A DNA stretch of 64,000 nt from Planctomycetota bacterium (GCA_016719295.1 JADKAF010000001.1:5022001-5086000), one strand, 5' to 3'. Numbered from the stretch's first letter, positions 27,048 through 39,088 are shown. Made by a program: numbers and translations. Notes: a model not told the origin generated them from the letters alone.

Positions 27048-28337
27048 ATGCGTGCCAAGCTCTTCTCGTCGATCCTGCTCACTCTGAGCTTTGCGTCGGG
27101 AATTTCTCTCGCGCAGTCGAATTCTGAGTTCTTCTTCCAGGCTCGCGTTCTGAACAGCCTTGGGCAACCGTTGGGTGGCAACCACGACGTTTCGATCGAG
27201 CTGTTCTCGGCGGCGACAGGAACCAATAGCCTGTATCGCGAGACGCACCAAAACGTGCCGTTCTCGAACGGCTTGGTCGGAATCCGTGTCGGGTCGGTGA
27301 CCGCTCTGCCCGAGACGCTCTTCGACGGGCGGAACCTGTTCCTCGAGATGAAGATCGACACGGACCCCGCGATGACGCCACGGTTCAGCCTGAACCCGGT
27401 TCCTTACGCCATTCACGCCATCAACGCGGATACGTTGCTGCCGGGCGCGCGCCTCGACCTCGACTCGCTGACGATCAACAGCACGCCAGTGATCGATAGC
27501 GCTGGGCGCTGGGTTGGCTCCCCGACGGGCCTGGTCGGCCCGCAGGGGATTCAAGGTCCCGTCGGTCCGGCGGGTCCGACCGGTCCGCAAGGACCGAGCG
27601 GTCCGCAGGGGATCCAAGGCCCCGTCGGCCCGGTAGGTCCGACCGGTCCGCAGGGGCCGATTGGCCCTCAGGGTCCTCCGGGGACCAGCAACTGGCGCGA
27701 CGTCGGCAACCTCAGCTACTGCGCCAACGACATCTCCGTGGGGGGCTCGAACTTCAAGGCCTCGCTTACCGTGCGCAACGTTCCCTCTCGTGGTCACGAT
27801 TCCCACCTCTTGATGGAGAATCCTCGCCTCGGGAATGACACCGCGTCGATCGTCTTCAACGACGGAATTGCTCAGCGACCTGCCGTGACGATCCAGTCGC
27901 GCGGATTCGATGGGCTGTTCCGTAACAACTCCGCTTCGTTCTTCCTCGATAACGGCGACGTTCAGATTCGTGGACAGTACGCCATGTACTCGGATGCGCG
28001 GCTCAAGACCAACGTGCGCAGTCTGGACCGGTCCTTGGAGCGGATTCTCGCCCTGCGTGGAGTGCGCTATCAGCGCATCGACGATCCACGCGGTGAAGAG
28101 CAGATCGGTCTGCTCGCGCAGGAGGTGCAGGACGTTCTGCCCGAGCTGGTGACGAGCTCGGGCGGTGATCAGCTCGCGGTGCGCTACATCGGCCTCGTTC
28201 CGGTCTTGGTGGAGGCGCTCGAGGAGAGCCATGCCGAGCACCAGCGCGAGACGCAGGCGCTCCGCGAGGAGCTTCGGAGCACGAAAGAGCGTTTGCAACG
28301 CATCGAAGCGCTGCTCGAAGCGCGCGGTATTCGCTGA
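27048..28337 (+). CDS. Collagen-like surface fibre with peptidase S74 chaperone domain
   Basis: A 429-residue exported protein. It has a signal peptide ending GISLAQ, a head domain of about 140 residues (FFFQARVLNSLGQPLGG), then 16 uninterrupted Gly-X-Y collagen triplets (residues 164-211, mostly GPQ/GPV/GPT/GIQ). Next is a beta-rich region, and then the intramolecular chaperone auto-processing (peptidase S74) domain. The latter begins at YSDARLKTNV with the catalytic Ser315-Asp316 pair; in phage tail spikes this domain helps trimer folding and then cleaves itself off just before the Ser. A final coiled coil (HQRETQALREELRSTKERLQRIEALLEARG) supports trimerisation. GGAGG precedes the ATG. Probably a trimeric cell-surface fibre. 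Confidence 0.88.
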   Translation: MRAKLFSSILLTLSFASGISLAQSNSEFFFQARVLNSLGQPLGGNHDVSIELFSAATGTNSLYRETHQNVPFSNGLVGIRVGSVTALPETLFDGRNLFLEMKIDTDPAMTPRFSLNPVPYAIHAINADTLLPGARLDLDSLTINSTPVIDSAGRWVGSPTGLVGPQGIQGPVGPAGPTGPQGPSGPQGIQGPVGPVGPTGPQGPIGPQGPPGTSNWRDVGNLSYCANDISVGGSNFKASLTVRNVPSRGHDSHLLMENPRLGNDTASIVFNDGIAQRPAVTIQSRGFDGLFRNNSASFFLDNGDVQIRGQYAMYSDARLKTNVRSLDRSLERILALRGVRYQRIDDPRGEEQIGLLAQEVQDVLPELVTSSGGDQLAVRYIGLVPVLVEALEESHAEHQRETQALREELRSTKERLQRIEALLEARGIR

Positions 28338-28344
28338 GTTCATG

Positions 28345-28373
28345 CCGCGAGAAGGGGCTGGCCTTTCTCGCGG
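28345..28373. terminator. Hairpin after the collagen-like gene
   Basis: An inverted repeat of about 11 bases (CCGCGAGAAGG at 28345-28355, CCTTTCTCGCGG at 28362-28373; one unpaired base) with a short loop, eight bases after the stop codon. It sits at the convergent junction with the next leftward gene. A clear T-run is lacking, so intrinsic termination is plausible but not certain. Confidence 0.5.
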
Positions 28374-28607
28374 AAACTCACGCCGTCCACTCGTGCGGCT
28401 TCGTCGCGAGCTTCGCGCCGAGCTCGTCACCGTCGGCGATAGAACGATGCCGAGCGGGGAGGTGTCCGCGTCGAGCAGTCCATGGGATTAGGAAGGCATC
28501 GCGTGCCCGCGGGCCCGATTCTCGCGAGGCACGCGAGCAAACAGCGAGTGCCGCATCCATGGACTGACCCAGCTCCAATCTGCGCTATCCGGCGAAGGCC
28601 TACGCCC

Positions 28608-30884
28608 TCACTGGATCAACGTCCGCAGCCCATCCGAGAGATGCAGCGCACTGGTGCCCGGATCGATCTGCGCCCACTGCCAATAGAGGTCGTAGTGCGC
28701 GAAGGGATGCGCGATCAGCGGCGCCGCGAGCTGGAGATTGCCGCCCCAGTCGCTGGTGCCGACGCCGTAGAGGAAGAAGCTCGCCGGATCGAGCAAGAGC
28801 TCGCAGCCTCCGCCGAGCGGGAACGCCGCGGAGCCTAGCGCGACGAAGAGAGCCGTCGGTGCGCTGGGTACTCCATCATTGAGCCGTAGCGCGAAGTACT
28901 CCGAGCCCGCATGAGGCGTGCCGGGGACGAGGGCACCGGCGTTCGAGGCCTCGATGGTCCCGCCGCAAGTGCTGCCGTAAGGAATGCTCTGCGCGGGTCC
29001 GTAGCTCCAGTCTTGCATGTAGATGGGATGCACGCCGCTCGGATCCTGCACCGGGAACGCGAGCGCGAAGCGCCTGGACGCGCTCGCATCGAACGCGATG
29101 GCGACGCTTGGCACGAGGTCCAAGGCCTGCGAGTAGATCGTCTGGCTCTCGGCGACGCCGGCGTCGAAGCCGAGGCGCGCGCCGCGGAGCTGGTAGTCGC
29201 TCTGGACCCACGCCGCCGTCCAGTGCGAGCGGGTGAAATGATCGAAGGCGATGGGGCGCGAGGCCGGGGTACCGAAGTCGAAGACCTCGGCGGCGTTCGA
29301 GGCGATGGTGCGGGAAGGGTGTGGGAAGCTTGGCGCGTTGCCGAGGATCCAGTCGATGCGGCTCGCCCGCACCTGCGCGAAGCGCGCGGGATAGCTGCGC
29401 TGCGTCTTCGGCGTCTGACCCGAGAGCACGAGGAAGCGACCCTCGCGGCCATCGACCTTCGGACGCAGCGCGTGCGTTCCGTTCGTGGCGCCGGCCACGA
29501 TGTCGGGGGCGCCCAGGGTTCCATCGGGGCGAACGAGGCGGCCGTAGATGTCCCAGTCGTCATCGGTGATCGAGTTGTTGTAGCGCTGCCAGACGACCAT
29601 CCAGGAGTCGCTCATCGAGGCGCTGCTGCGCGAGACGCTGGCGTTCTCCTCGTCGCTGTTCGCGCTCCCGTAGCCGATGCCGAGCTCGGCGCCGAGGGTC
29701 TGCGCCACGACATCGACGATCACGCCGCGGACGCGGGTGTTGTCCGTCTCGGATAGGTTGCTCGACGCATCCTCCTGGAACACGAGCAGCGCGGTCGTAC
29801 CGTAGCCATGAGCGCGCGAGCCGCCGATCGAGGGCCGGCGATGCTGCTCCGCGGCGCCGGCGATCACCTGCAGCGTCGTGCCCGCGGCGGGGGCGAGTCC
29901 ATCGTCGCGGAGGTGAACCAAGATGCGCGCGGTGCGCGCGCTGGTGTCGAGGCGCTCGAACGCGAGCGCCCAGCGATCTGCGCCGCCGATGTAGGCCGCG
30001 CTCACGTCTTCGACGCTCGTGTTGGCGGTGACGTCGTTGTAGTAGGTGTGCAGCGTGCCGCCGAGCTCGGTGACGACGCGCGAGTTGAGATCCCAGTCGC
30101 TCGCCGAGAAGCGCCGCGTGTAGGCCATCAAGCGGTGCAGGTTCTCACCGTCCCACGCGATCTCCATCGCGCCGGGCACCTGGCCGAGCGCCGTCGGCAT
30201 GAAGCGCGAGAGCAGGGGATCGACGGTGACGGGCAGCACGGCGTCCGCGAGCCAGGCGGCGGGCACGTGCAACGAGAGAACCCGATCGATGTAGCTCGTC
30301 GCGACGTCGATCGTCCGACCGCTGGCGTCGAAGGCCAGCGCCGCGCCGTAGCGTACGAGCGCCTCGCCAGCAGGGCCGTGGAAGTCGAGCGGTCCGACGA
30401 GGGGGGAGCGCTCCGCGGCGCGGAGCTCGGTCGCGACGAGCCCTTCGATCACGAGGTCGCCCTCGCCCTGCGGCAGCTCGGCGAAGACGAAGCTCTGCTC
30501 GACGCCTTCGGTGCGGAGGTCGTAGCGCTCCTCGAAGCCCGCGTGGTGGCGCGTGAAGCGCGTCGCGTCGTAGCTGCGCATCGCCGTCGCATCGACGCTG
30601 ACGCGGTTCTCTCCGCGGCGAACCGCCGCGAGCTCCCAGTGCAGCGGCAGGTTCCGCTCATAGGCGTCTCCGAGCAGCGGGTAGAACGCGACGCCGCGAT
30701 CGAAGGCGACCTTGAAGTCGCTGCCCGAGGCCCAGAGCACGCCGGCGGCGTCCGCTGGGGCCTCGGCAGGGGCGTGGATCGGGAGCTGCCAGGGGGAGTC
30801 GAGCTGGTGCAGCGCCTCTTGGGCGCGCAGTCCGCTCGACGCGAGCAAGGCCGCGGTCGCGAGGCCGAAAGCGAGGGTGTGCAT
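28608..30884 (-). CDS. Large secreted protein of unknown function
   Basis: A 758-residue exported protein with a signal peptide (TAALLASSGLRAQ). Residues about 25-240 form a beta-rich domain (FKVAFDRGVAFYPLLG, DVATSYIDRVLSLHVPAAW, VLPVTVDPLLSRF). The centre reads as a propeller-like series of WD/YN-rich stretches (EIAWDGENLHRLMAYTR, RWALAFERLDT, SWMVVWQRYNN, WDIYGRLVRPDG, HWTAAWVQSDY). The last about 110 residues (from EYFALRLNDGVPS) resemble the shared C-terminal domain, with GGCELLLDP and a final SDGLRTLIQ. There is a Cys pair in this tail. No catalytic motif was recognised. It is divergent from the D-aminoacylase-like gene. Confidence 0.75.
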   Translation of the reverse strand: MHTLAFGLATAALLASSGLRAQEALHQLDSPWQLPIHAPAEAPADAAGVLWASGSDFKVAFDRGVAFYPLLGDAYERNLPLHWELAAVRRGENRVSVDATAMRSYDATRFTRHHAGFEERYDLRTEGVEQSFVFAELPQGEGDLVIEGLVATELRAAERSPLVGPLDFHGPAGEALVRYGAALAFDASGRTIDVATSYIDRVLSLHVPAAWLADAVLPVTVDPLLSRFMPTALGQVPGAMEIAWDGENLHRLMAYTRRFSASDWDLNSRVVTELGGTLHTYYNDVTANTSVEDVSAAYIGGADRWALAFERLDTSARTARILVHLRDDGLAPAAGTTLQVIAGAAEQHRRPSIGGSRAHGYGTTALLVFQEDASSNLSETDNTRVRGVIVDVVAQTLGAELGIGYGSANSDEENASVSRSSASMSDSWMVVWQRYNNSITDDDWDIYGRLVRPDGTLGAPDIVAGATNGTHALRPKVDGREGRFLVLSGQTPKTQRSYPARFAQVRASRIDWILGNAPSFPHPSRTIASNAAEVFDFGTPASRPIAFDHFTRSHWTAAWVQSDYQLRGARLGFDAGVAESQTIYSQALDLVPSVAIAFDASASRRFALAFPVQDPSGVHPIYMQDWSYGPAQSIPYGSTCGGTIEASNAGALVPGTPHAGSEYFALRLNDGVPSAPTALFVALGSAAFPLGGGCELLLDPASFFLYGVGTSDWGGNLQLAAPLIAHPFAHYDLYWQWAQIDPGTSALHLSDGLRTLIQ

Positions 30885-31011
30885 GGCGATGGTTCCGTGG
30901 TGGAGGAGCGGCGAGTCGAGCTCGCCACACCTCCTCGCCCGCTTCGCGCTCTGGAGCCGCCATACTTTCTCGGGCTTCTTCGCTTGGCCCTCCTCTCGCA
31001 CACTGCTCGGC

Positions 31012-32730
31012 ATGAACCCGCGCTTCCGCTCCCCCGAGTTCCCGCTGCTCCTGCTCGCGATCCTCGCCTTCGCCGGCTGGAGCTGCGTCGTGCCGAGCCC
31101 CGAGACGCGCTATGCGCCGCGCTACGACCTCGTGGTGCACGGTGGCATCCTCTACGACGGCTCGGGTGGTACGCCGTATCGCGCCGACATCGCCGTGACG
31201 GGCGATCGCATCTCGGCGATCGGCCAGCTCGAGAGCGCGCAGGCGCAGCGTTGGATCGACGCGCAAGGCTGCGCGGTGGCGCCCGGGTTCATCAACGTGC
31301 TCTCTTGGGCGAACGAGAGCTTGCTCGTCGACGGCCGCTCGCTCAGCGATCTACGCCAAGGCGTGACTCTCGAGGTCCTCGGCGAAGGCGAGTCGATGGG
31401 GCCGCTCACGGAGGCGATGCGCGCGGAGATGATCGCGCGCCAGGCCGATCTCCGCTTCGAAGTGCCGTGGACCACGCTCGGCGAGTATCTAGAGCATCTG
31501 GAGGAGCGCGGCATCGCGACCAACGTCGCCTCCTTCGTCGGCGCCGCCACCGTGCGCCAGCACGTGCTCGGCTCCGTCGATCGCGCGCCGAGTGAAGCGG
31601 AGCTCGCGGCGATGCAGCAGCTCGTGCGCGACGCGATGGAGGAGGGGGCGCTCGGCGTCGCCTCTGCCTTGATCTATGCGCCGGGGGCCTACGCCAAGAC
31701 CGAGGAGCTCTTGGCGCTCGCCTCGGCGGCGCAGCCCTACGGCGGCATGTACATCTCGCATCTCCGCAGCGAGGCCGATCGCTTCCTGGAGGCGCTGGAC
31801 GAGCTGATCGAGATCGCCGAGCGCGCGCAAGTGCGCGCCGAGGTCTATCACCTGAAGGCCGCGGGCGAGAAGAACTGGTCGAAGCTCGAGGCGGCCATCG
31901 CGAAGATCGAGGCCGCGCGCGCACGCGGGATCTCGATCACGGCCGATATGTATCTCTACACCGCGGGGGCCACGGGGCTCGACGCGGCGATGCCGCCGTG
32001 GGTGCAGGAAGGTGGCTTCGAAGCGTGGCGAGCGCGCCTCCGCGATCCTGCGCTCCGCGAGCGCGTGGAGCTCGAGATGCGCACTCCGTCCGACGCGTGG
32101 GAGAGCTTGCTGCTCGCGGCCGGATCGGCGGAGCGCGTGATGCTCGTCGGGTTCCGCAGCGAAGCGCTGAAGCCGCTGACGGGGAAGACCTTGGCCGAGG
32201 TCGCCGCCGCGCGCGGGGTAAGCGTCGAGCAGTGCGCGATGGACCTCGTCGTCGAGGACGGCTCGCGCGTCGAGGCGGTCTTCTTCCTGATGAGCGAGGA
32301 GAACGTGCGGAAGCAAGTGCGCCTGCCGTGGATGAGCTTCTGCTCCGACGCCGCGTCGCTCGCGCCGGAGGGTGCCTTCCTGCGATCGAACCCGCATCCG
32401 CGCGCCTACGGCAACTTCGCCCGCCTGCTCGGCCGCTACGTGCGCGACGAGCAGCTCGTGCCGCTCGAGGAGGCGATCCGCCGCTTGACCAGCTTCCCGG
32501 CCGATACGCTGCGCCTCGAGCAGCGCGGGAGGGTCGCCGTCGGCGCCTTCGCCGATCTGGTCGTCTTCCAGCCCGAGGCGATTCGCGATCACGCGACCTT
32601 CGAGCAGCCGCATCAGCTCGCGACGGGGGTGCGGCACGTGCTGGTGAACGGCGTGCCCGTGCTACTCGAGGGCGAGGTCACCTCGGCGCGGCCGGGGCGC
32701 TTCGTGCGCGGGCCGGGCTACTCTCGGTGA
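31012..32730 (+). CDS. D-aminoacylase-like amidohydrolase lipoprotein
   Basis: A 572-residue amidohydrolase-superfamily protein of the N-acyl-D-amino-acid deacylase group. It has a hydrophobic start with a possible lipobox Cys25 (FAGWSC). The typical opening is VVHGGILYDGSGGTPYRADIAV and VAPGFINVLSWANES, where the usual metal-binding HxH is replaced by LSW. Later metal-ligand segments are kept: MYISHLRSE, EVYHLKAAG and FCSDA. The family tail reads RRLTSFPADTLRLEQRGRVAVGAFADLVVF. Members with this LSW replacement may use a single metal or a different mechanism. It is divergent from the secreted 758-residue protein. Probably acts outside the cytoplasmic membrane on N-acylated D-amino acids or peptides. 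Confidence 0.85.
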   Translation: MNPRFRSPEFPLLLLAILAFAGWSCVVPSPETRYAPRYDLVVHGGILYDGSGGTPYRADIAVTGDRISAIGQLESAQAQRWIDAQGCAVAPGFINVLSWANESLLVDGRSLSDLRQGVTLEVLGEGESMGPLTEAMRAEMIARQADLRFEVPWTTLGEYLEHLEERGIATNVASFVGAATVRQHVLGSVDRAPSEAELAAMQQLVRDAMEEGALGVASALIYAPGAYAKTEELLALASAAQPYGGMYISHLRSEADRFLEALDELIEIAERAQVRAEVYHLKAAGEKNWSKLEAAIAKIEAARARGISITADMYLYTAGATGLDAAMPPWVQEGGFEAWRARLRDPALRERVELEMRTPSDAWESLLLAAGSAERVMLVGFRSEALKPLTGKTLAEVAAARGVSVEQCAMDLVVEDGSRVEAVFFLMSEENVRKQVRLPWMSFCSDAASLAPEGAFLRSNPHPRAYGNFARLLGRYVRDEQLVPLEEAIRRLTSFPADTLRLEQRGRVAVGAFADLVVFQPEAIRDHATFEQPHQLATGVRHVLVNGVPVLLEGEVTSARPGRFVRGPGYSR

Positions 32731-32738
32731 TTCCAAGG

Positions 32739-32990
32739 CTAAGGATCTCTCGGCTCTCCAGGGCGAAAGATCCGCACGGGGATCTCGGCTCGCGTGTAGC
32801 TCGGCCAAGGTCGGCCGCTGAGCTCCCAAGCTTGCCGCGAGAGCTCCTCCACCATGGCCAAGCGCTCCTCGGCCGTCGTCGTGGCCGAGAGATCCTCGCT
32901 CGGCTCGGCGCCGAGACGGAAGATCCGCACCGGCCAGCTCCGGCGCGACCCGGCGCGCCTCCGCGCCGCTTCGATTTCGTCGGGCTCCAT
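32739..32990 (-). CDS. Small protein with duplicated PVRIFR motif
   Basis: An 83-residue soluble protein. It contains the same short motif twice: WPVRIFRLG near the N-terminus and IPVRIFRPG at the C-terminus, flanking a helix TTAEERLAMVEELSRQAWELSGRPWPSY. Proteins of this size with the helix and a PxYxRAExP-type tail are often found next to nucleotidyltransferase or toxin genes, but no such partner is here. It lies between the D-aminoacylase gene (convergent, 8 bases away) and the kinase gene (same strand, 47 bases downstream of its stop). Longer in-frame starts upstream read antisense shadow of the kinase gene. Function unknown. Confidence 0.6.
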   Translation of the reverse strand: MEPDEIEAARRRAGSRRSWPVRIFRLGAEPSEDLSATTTAEERLAMVEELSRQAWELSGRPWPSYTRAEIPVRIFRPGEPRDP

Positions 32991-33037
32991 GGGCGCAACT
33001 CTAGGTGCGCGCTGCGGCGTTGACCAGCATCCCCACC

Positions 33038-35519
<2,482 letters not shown>

Positions 35520-35523
<4 letters not shown>

Positions 35524-36050
35524 GTGCTGCTCGCTCCGGAATCGAGGCGCGCCTTCAGCCAGGTGCGCGCGGTGCGCCAATCGCGCTTCACCGTGCGCTC
35601 CGAGACGCCGAGCACCTCGGCCGCCTCCGCCGCGGTGAGACCGGCGAAGAAGAGCAGCTCGACCACGCGCACCAGCCCTTCGTCGATCTTCTCCAGGTCG
35701 ACGAGAGCGTCCTCGAGGTCGAGCACGTCGACGGGATCGCTCCCGTTCGGCGTGTCCTCGAAGACGGTCTGCACCGCGCTCGCGCCGCCGCCGCGCTTCT
35801 GCGCCCCGCGTCGCCGCGCGTGATCCACGAGCACCGAGCGCATGGCCTTCCCCGCGACGGCGAAGAAGCGACCGCGTTCCCCCCAGAGCGCGCCGTCGAG
35901 GCGTTGGAGGCGGAGATACGCCTCGTGCACGAGCGCGGTCGGCTGCAGCGTGTGGTTCTTGCGCTGCTCGACGAGCAGGCGCTCGGCCAGGGAGTGCAGC
36001 GCATCGTAGATCGTGCGCGAGAGCTGTTCGGGAGACGGGGGCGTCGTCAC
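35520..36050 (-). CDS. ECF-type RNA polymerase sigma factor
   Basis: A 176-residue ECF sigma factor of the HAF type. Region 2 carries HTLQPTALVHEAYLRL and GRFFAVAGKAMRSVLVDHARRRGAQKRGG. Region 4 is LEKIDEGLVRVVELLFFAGLTAAEAAEVLGVSERTVKRDWR. The proposed start is GTG at 36050 (VTTPPSPEQLSRTIYDAL), which matches the family N-terminus; an ATG at 36143 would add an unrelated extension overlapping the divergent gene's upstream region. Its TGA overlaps the kinase ATG by four bases, so sigma factor and kinase are translated together. Confidence 0.88.
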
Positions 36051-36228
36051 GGCGGGAAATGATAGCCCCCGATTCCGAAGGAGAGCGTCGCGACGGAGCG
36101 CGGTTTCGGAGGCCGGATTTTTCACGGCCCTCGGCGAGACCATGCTGCGTCTTCCTCTCTTCTTCTCGGCCCCGCCCTGGCTATGCTGGGCCCGTTCTCT
36201 CCGTCGCCCCCCTCCCCCGGAGATCCCG

Positions 36229-39018
36229 ATGCTCCTCTCTCGCTCGGCCGCCGCGCTCGTAGTGGCCCTGGCTCTCGTTCCGCTCGCCCGAGCGCAGAAC
36301 GCCTTCGTTCCCTTCGAGTCCCCGCAGACGCACCCGGTGCAGCTGAGCCCCGACGGCACCCGTCTCGCCGTCGTGCACTCCTCCGATCAGCGCATCGCGA
36401 TCTACTCTCTCGGCGATCCGTCGAACCCGGTGCTGCTCCGCGAGATCGCGGTCGGGCTGGAGCCCGTCTCGCTGCGCTTCCGGAACGACGACGAGCTCTG
36501 GGTGGTGAACTGGCTCTCCGATTCGGTGAGCGTGATCTCGCTCGCGCAGGGGCAGGTCGTGGCGACGCTCGAGGTCGGCGACGAGCCCGCCGACGTCGTC
36601 TTCGCCGGCACGCCGGAGCGCGCGTTCGTGAGCGCCACCGCGAAGGACCAGATCCACGTCTTCGATGCGGCTTCACGCGCGAGCCTCACGGTGATCCCGT
36701 TCCCGTCGAAGGACCCGCGCGCACTCGCCGCGAGCGCCGATCGCACCAAGGTCTTCGCGCTCTCGGCGCGCTCGGGCAACGGTACGACGATCGTTCCGAA
36801 GGCCCTCGCTCCCGCGGCGCCGCCGCCGACGAATCCGCTGCTCCCTCCCGCGCCGCAGCAGGGCATCATCGTCCCCGCGAGCGATCCGACTTGGACCAGC
36901 GCGCACCAGACGATCCTGCCCGACGAGGACCTCTTCGAGATCGACGCGCAGTCGTTCGCGATCACGCGCCGCGTCACGGCGGTCGGCACCACGAACTTCG
37001 ATCTCGCGGTGCATCCCGTGAGCGGCGAGGTCTTCGTCGCGAACTTGGAGTCGCGAAACCTCGTGCGCTTCGAGACCGCGCTGCGCGGCCACGCCGTCGA
37101 CTCGCGCGTGACGCGCGTCGCGACGAACGGGGCGAAGAGCATCTTCGATCTCAACCCGACCGTGAGCTACGCCACGCTGCCGCATCCGGCGAGCGCGGCG
37201 GTGGCGCTCGCCGAGCCGACGGGCCTCGCGCTCGACGCCGCGGCCGGCAAGCTCTATGTCGCGGCCCAGGGCACCGATCGCATCGGGGTCCTCGACACCA
37301 ACGGGACGCTGCTCGGGCGGATCGAGCTGGGTGTCGCCGGCGCCGCGTCGAACGCGCGCACCAAGAAGGGGCCCCGCGGTCTCGCGCTGCATCCGAGCGC
37401 GCCGCGGCTCTACGTCGTGCAGCGCCTCTCCGCGAGCCTCGCCGTGATCGACACCGCGACCCAGGCGGTCCTGCGCGAGCTGCCGTTCGCGCACGATCCG
37501 ACGCCCGCGCAGCTCAAGGCTGGCCGCGGCTTCCTCTACGACGCGAAGCTCGCCGGGAACGGCACCTTCTCCTGCGCGGCGTGCCACATCGACGCGGATC
37601 TCGATGGCCTCGCGTGGGACCTCGGCAACCCGGGCGCGAACCAGGACCCCGCGCCGGTGGGGCAGCCGTTCCCGTTCAATCTGCTGCTGCAGCCCTTTCA
37701 CCCGATGAAGGGCCCGATGACGACGCAGACGCTGCGCGGCTTGCGCGGCGAGAAGCCCTTCCACTGGCGCGGCGATCGCGTCGACTTCGAGAACTTCAAC
37801 GGCACTTTCGATGCGCTGATGGGTGGGAGCGTGATCCCCGCCGGGGACATGGCCGACTTCAAGGCGTTCGTGCTCGAAGTCGTGTTCCCGCCCAATCCGA
37901 ACCAGCTCCGCGATCGCAGCTACGCGACCACGCCCTCCGCGACGAACCAGGCCGCGGGCCTCGACACCTTCCGCAACTTCTCGATCGGCGGCACGCCGGT
38001 GGGCTCGCTGACCTGCGCCACCTGCCACGCGTTGCCGACCGGGAGCAACCACCAGGTGATCAACCCGCAGCTCATCGCGGGGCAGATCGAGATCCAAATG
38101 AAGGTCCCGCACCTGCGGAACCTCTACCGCAAGGTCGGCTACCGGAAGGGAGTGCCGAGCAAGCTCGGCTTCGGCTTCATCCACGACGGCACGATCGACA
38201 CCCTGCAGAGCTTCCTCGCGATCCCGGCCTTCAACTCGTGGCCGAGCAACCGCAAGGATGACTTGGAGCAGTTCCTGCTCGCCTTCGACACCGGGATGGC
38301 GCCGGCCGTAGGTTGGCAGCGCGCGCTGGACTCGGGCAATGCGAGCTCCTCTGGCTTCGCCGCGGATCTCACGCTCCTCGAATCACAGGCGGTGGCGAGC
38401 AGCTGCGACCTCGTCGCGAAGGGCCGCCTCGATGGCGAGGATCTGGGCCTCAGCTACGAGGCCGGTTCCAGCCGTTACCGCGCGTCGCGCGCAGCCCTCG
38501 GCACCTTCACGCGCGCCGAGCTCCTCGCGCAGGCGCAGAACGGTCGCGCGACGTGGATCTTCACGGGCGTGCCGGTCGGCAGCGGTCGGCGCATGGGCAT
38601 CGACCGCGACGCCGACAGCGTGCTCGACGGCGATGAAGGTCTCGTCGCCTACGGTACGGGGACGCCCGGCTGCGGGATCGCGCTGCGCGCGAATGCAGAG
38701 CCGCGCCTCGGCTTCGGGGGCTTCGCGTTCGCCGTCGAGGGCGCACCCGCGATCACGCCCGGGGCCCTGCTGCTCAGCACGGCGCGCGCCAACGTGCCGC
38801 TGCTCGGCGTGAACCTCCTCGTCGATCCGTTCTCGCCGGGGCTCTTCTCGTTCCCGATCGGCTCGGATGCGCGGGGTGTGGCGGCGGTGCCATTCCCGAT
38901 CACCTCCGACCCGCTGCTGCTCGGGCTCACGCTGGACTTCCAGGCGCTGTTCCCGGCGGCATGTGGTCCGCAGGGCTTGGCCGCGAGCCAGGGCCTCGAG
39001 GTGACCGTGCAGCCCTGA
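36229..39018 (+). CDS. Secreted di-haem cytochrome c / YVTN beta-propeller protein
   Basis: A 929-residue exported protein with a signal peptide ending PLARAQ. Residues about 25-420 form a YVTN-type propeller (THPVQLSPDGTRLAVVHSSD, VGLEPVSLRFRNDDELWVVN, VGDEPADVVFAG, HPSAPRLYVVQRLS). Then come two c-type haem sites: CAACH at 449-453 and CATCH at 596-600, with nearby Met/His candidates (HPMKGPMTTQTLRGL is typical of di-haem peroxidase/MauG-like modules). The last about 110 residues, after a YGTGTPGCG linker, resemble the shared C-terminal domain. GGAG lies upstream of the ATG. Probably a periplasmic or surface electron-transfer protein; the substrate is unknown. Divergent from the ECF gene. 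Confidence 0.85.
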   Translation: MLLSRSAAALVVALALVPLARAQNAFVPFESPQTHPVQLSPDGTRLAVVHSSDQRIAIYSLGDPSNPVLLREIAVGLEPVSLRFRNDDELWVVNWLSDSVSVISLAQGQVVATLEVGDEPADVVFAGTPERAFVSATAKDQIHVFDAASRASLTVIPFPSKDPRALAASADRTKVFALSARSGNGTTIVPKALAPAAPPPTNPLLPPAPQQGIIVPASDPTWTSAHQTILPDEDLFEIDAQSFAITRRVTAVGTTNFDLAVHPVSGEVFVANLESRNLVRFETALRGHAVDSRVTRVATNGAKSIFDLNPTVSYATLPHPASAAVALAEPTGLALDAAAGKLYVAAQGTDRIGVLDTNGTLLGRIELGVAGAASNARTKKGPRGLALHPSAPRLYVVQRLSASLAVIDTATQAVLRELPFAHDPTPAQLKAGRGFLYDAKLAGNGTFSCAACHIDADLDGLAWDLGNPGANQDPAPVGQPFPFNLLLQPFHPMKGPMTTQTLRGLRGEKPFHWRGDRVDFENFNGTFDALMGGSVIPAGDMADFKAFVLEVVFPPNPNQLRDRSYATTPSATNQAAGLDTFRNFSIGGTPVGSLTCATCHALPTGSNHQVINPQLIAGQIEIQMKVPHLRNLYRKVGYRKGVPSKLGFGFIHDGTIDTLQSFLAIPAFNSWPSNRKDDLEQFLLAFDTGMAPAVGWQRALDSGNASSSGFAADLTLLESQAVASSCDLVAKGRLDGEDLGLSYEAGSSRYRASRAALGTFTRAELLAQAQNGRATWIFTGVPVGSGRRMGIDRDADSVLDGDEGLVAYGTGTPGCGIALRANAEPRLGFGGFAFAVEGAPAITPGALLLSTARANVPLLGVNLLVDPFSPGLFSFPIGSDARGVAAVPFPITSDPLLLGLTLDFQALFPAACGPQGLAASQGLEVTVQP

Positions 39019-39088
39019 GGGGCATGGCTCGAGCGAGCGACGAGCGGGACGCGTGACGCGCGGGAACGCCGTGGCGTAAGCTGCGGCC

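Noticed and set aside
27537..27683. Short-period DNA repeat that might look like a CRISPR or satellite
   Set aside because: The period is nine bases and fully explained by Gly-X-Y codons of the collagen-like protein.
33001..33037. Longer reading of the second kinase in its unshifted frame
   Set aside because: The extra sequence is Ser/Arg/Ala-rich and lacks TPR pattern, while the shifted frame gives clear TPR helices.
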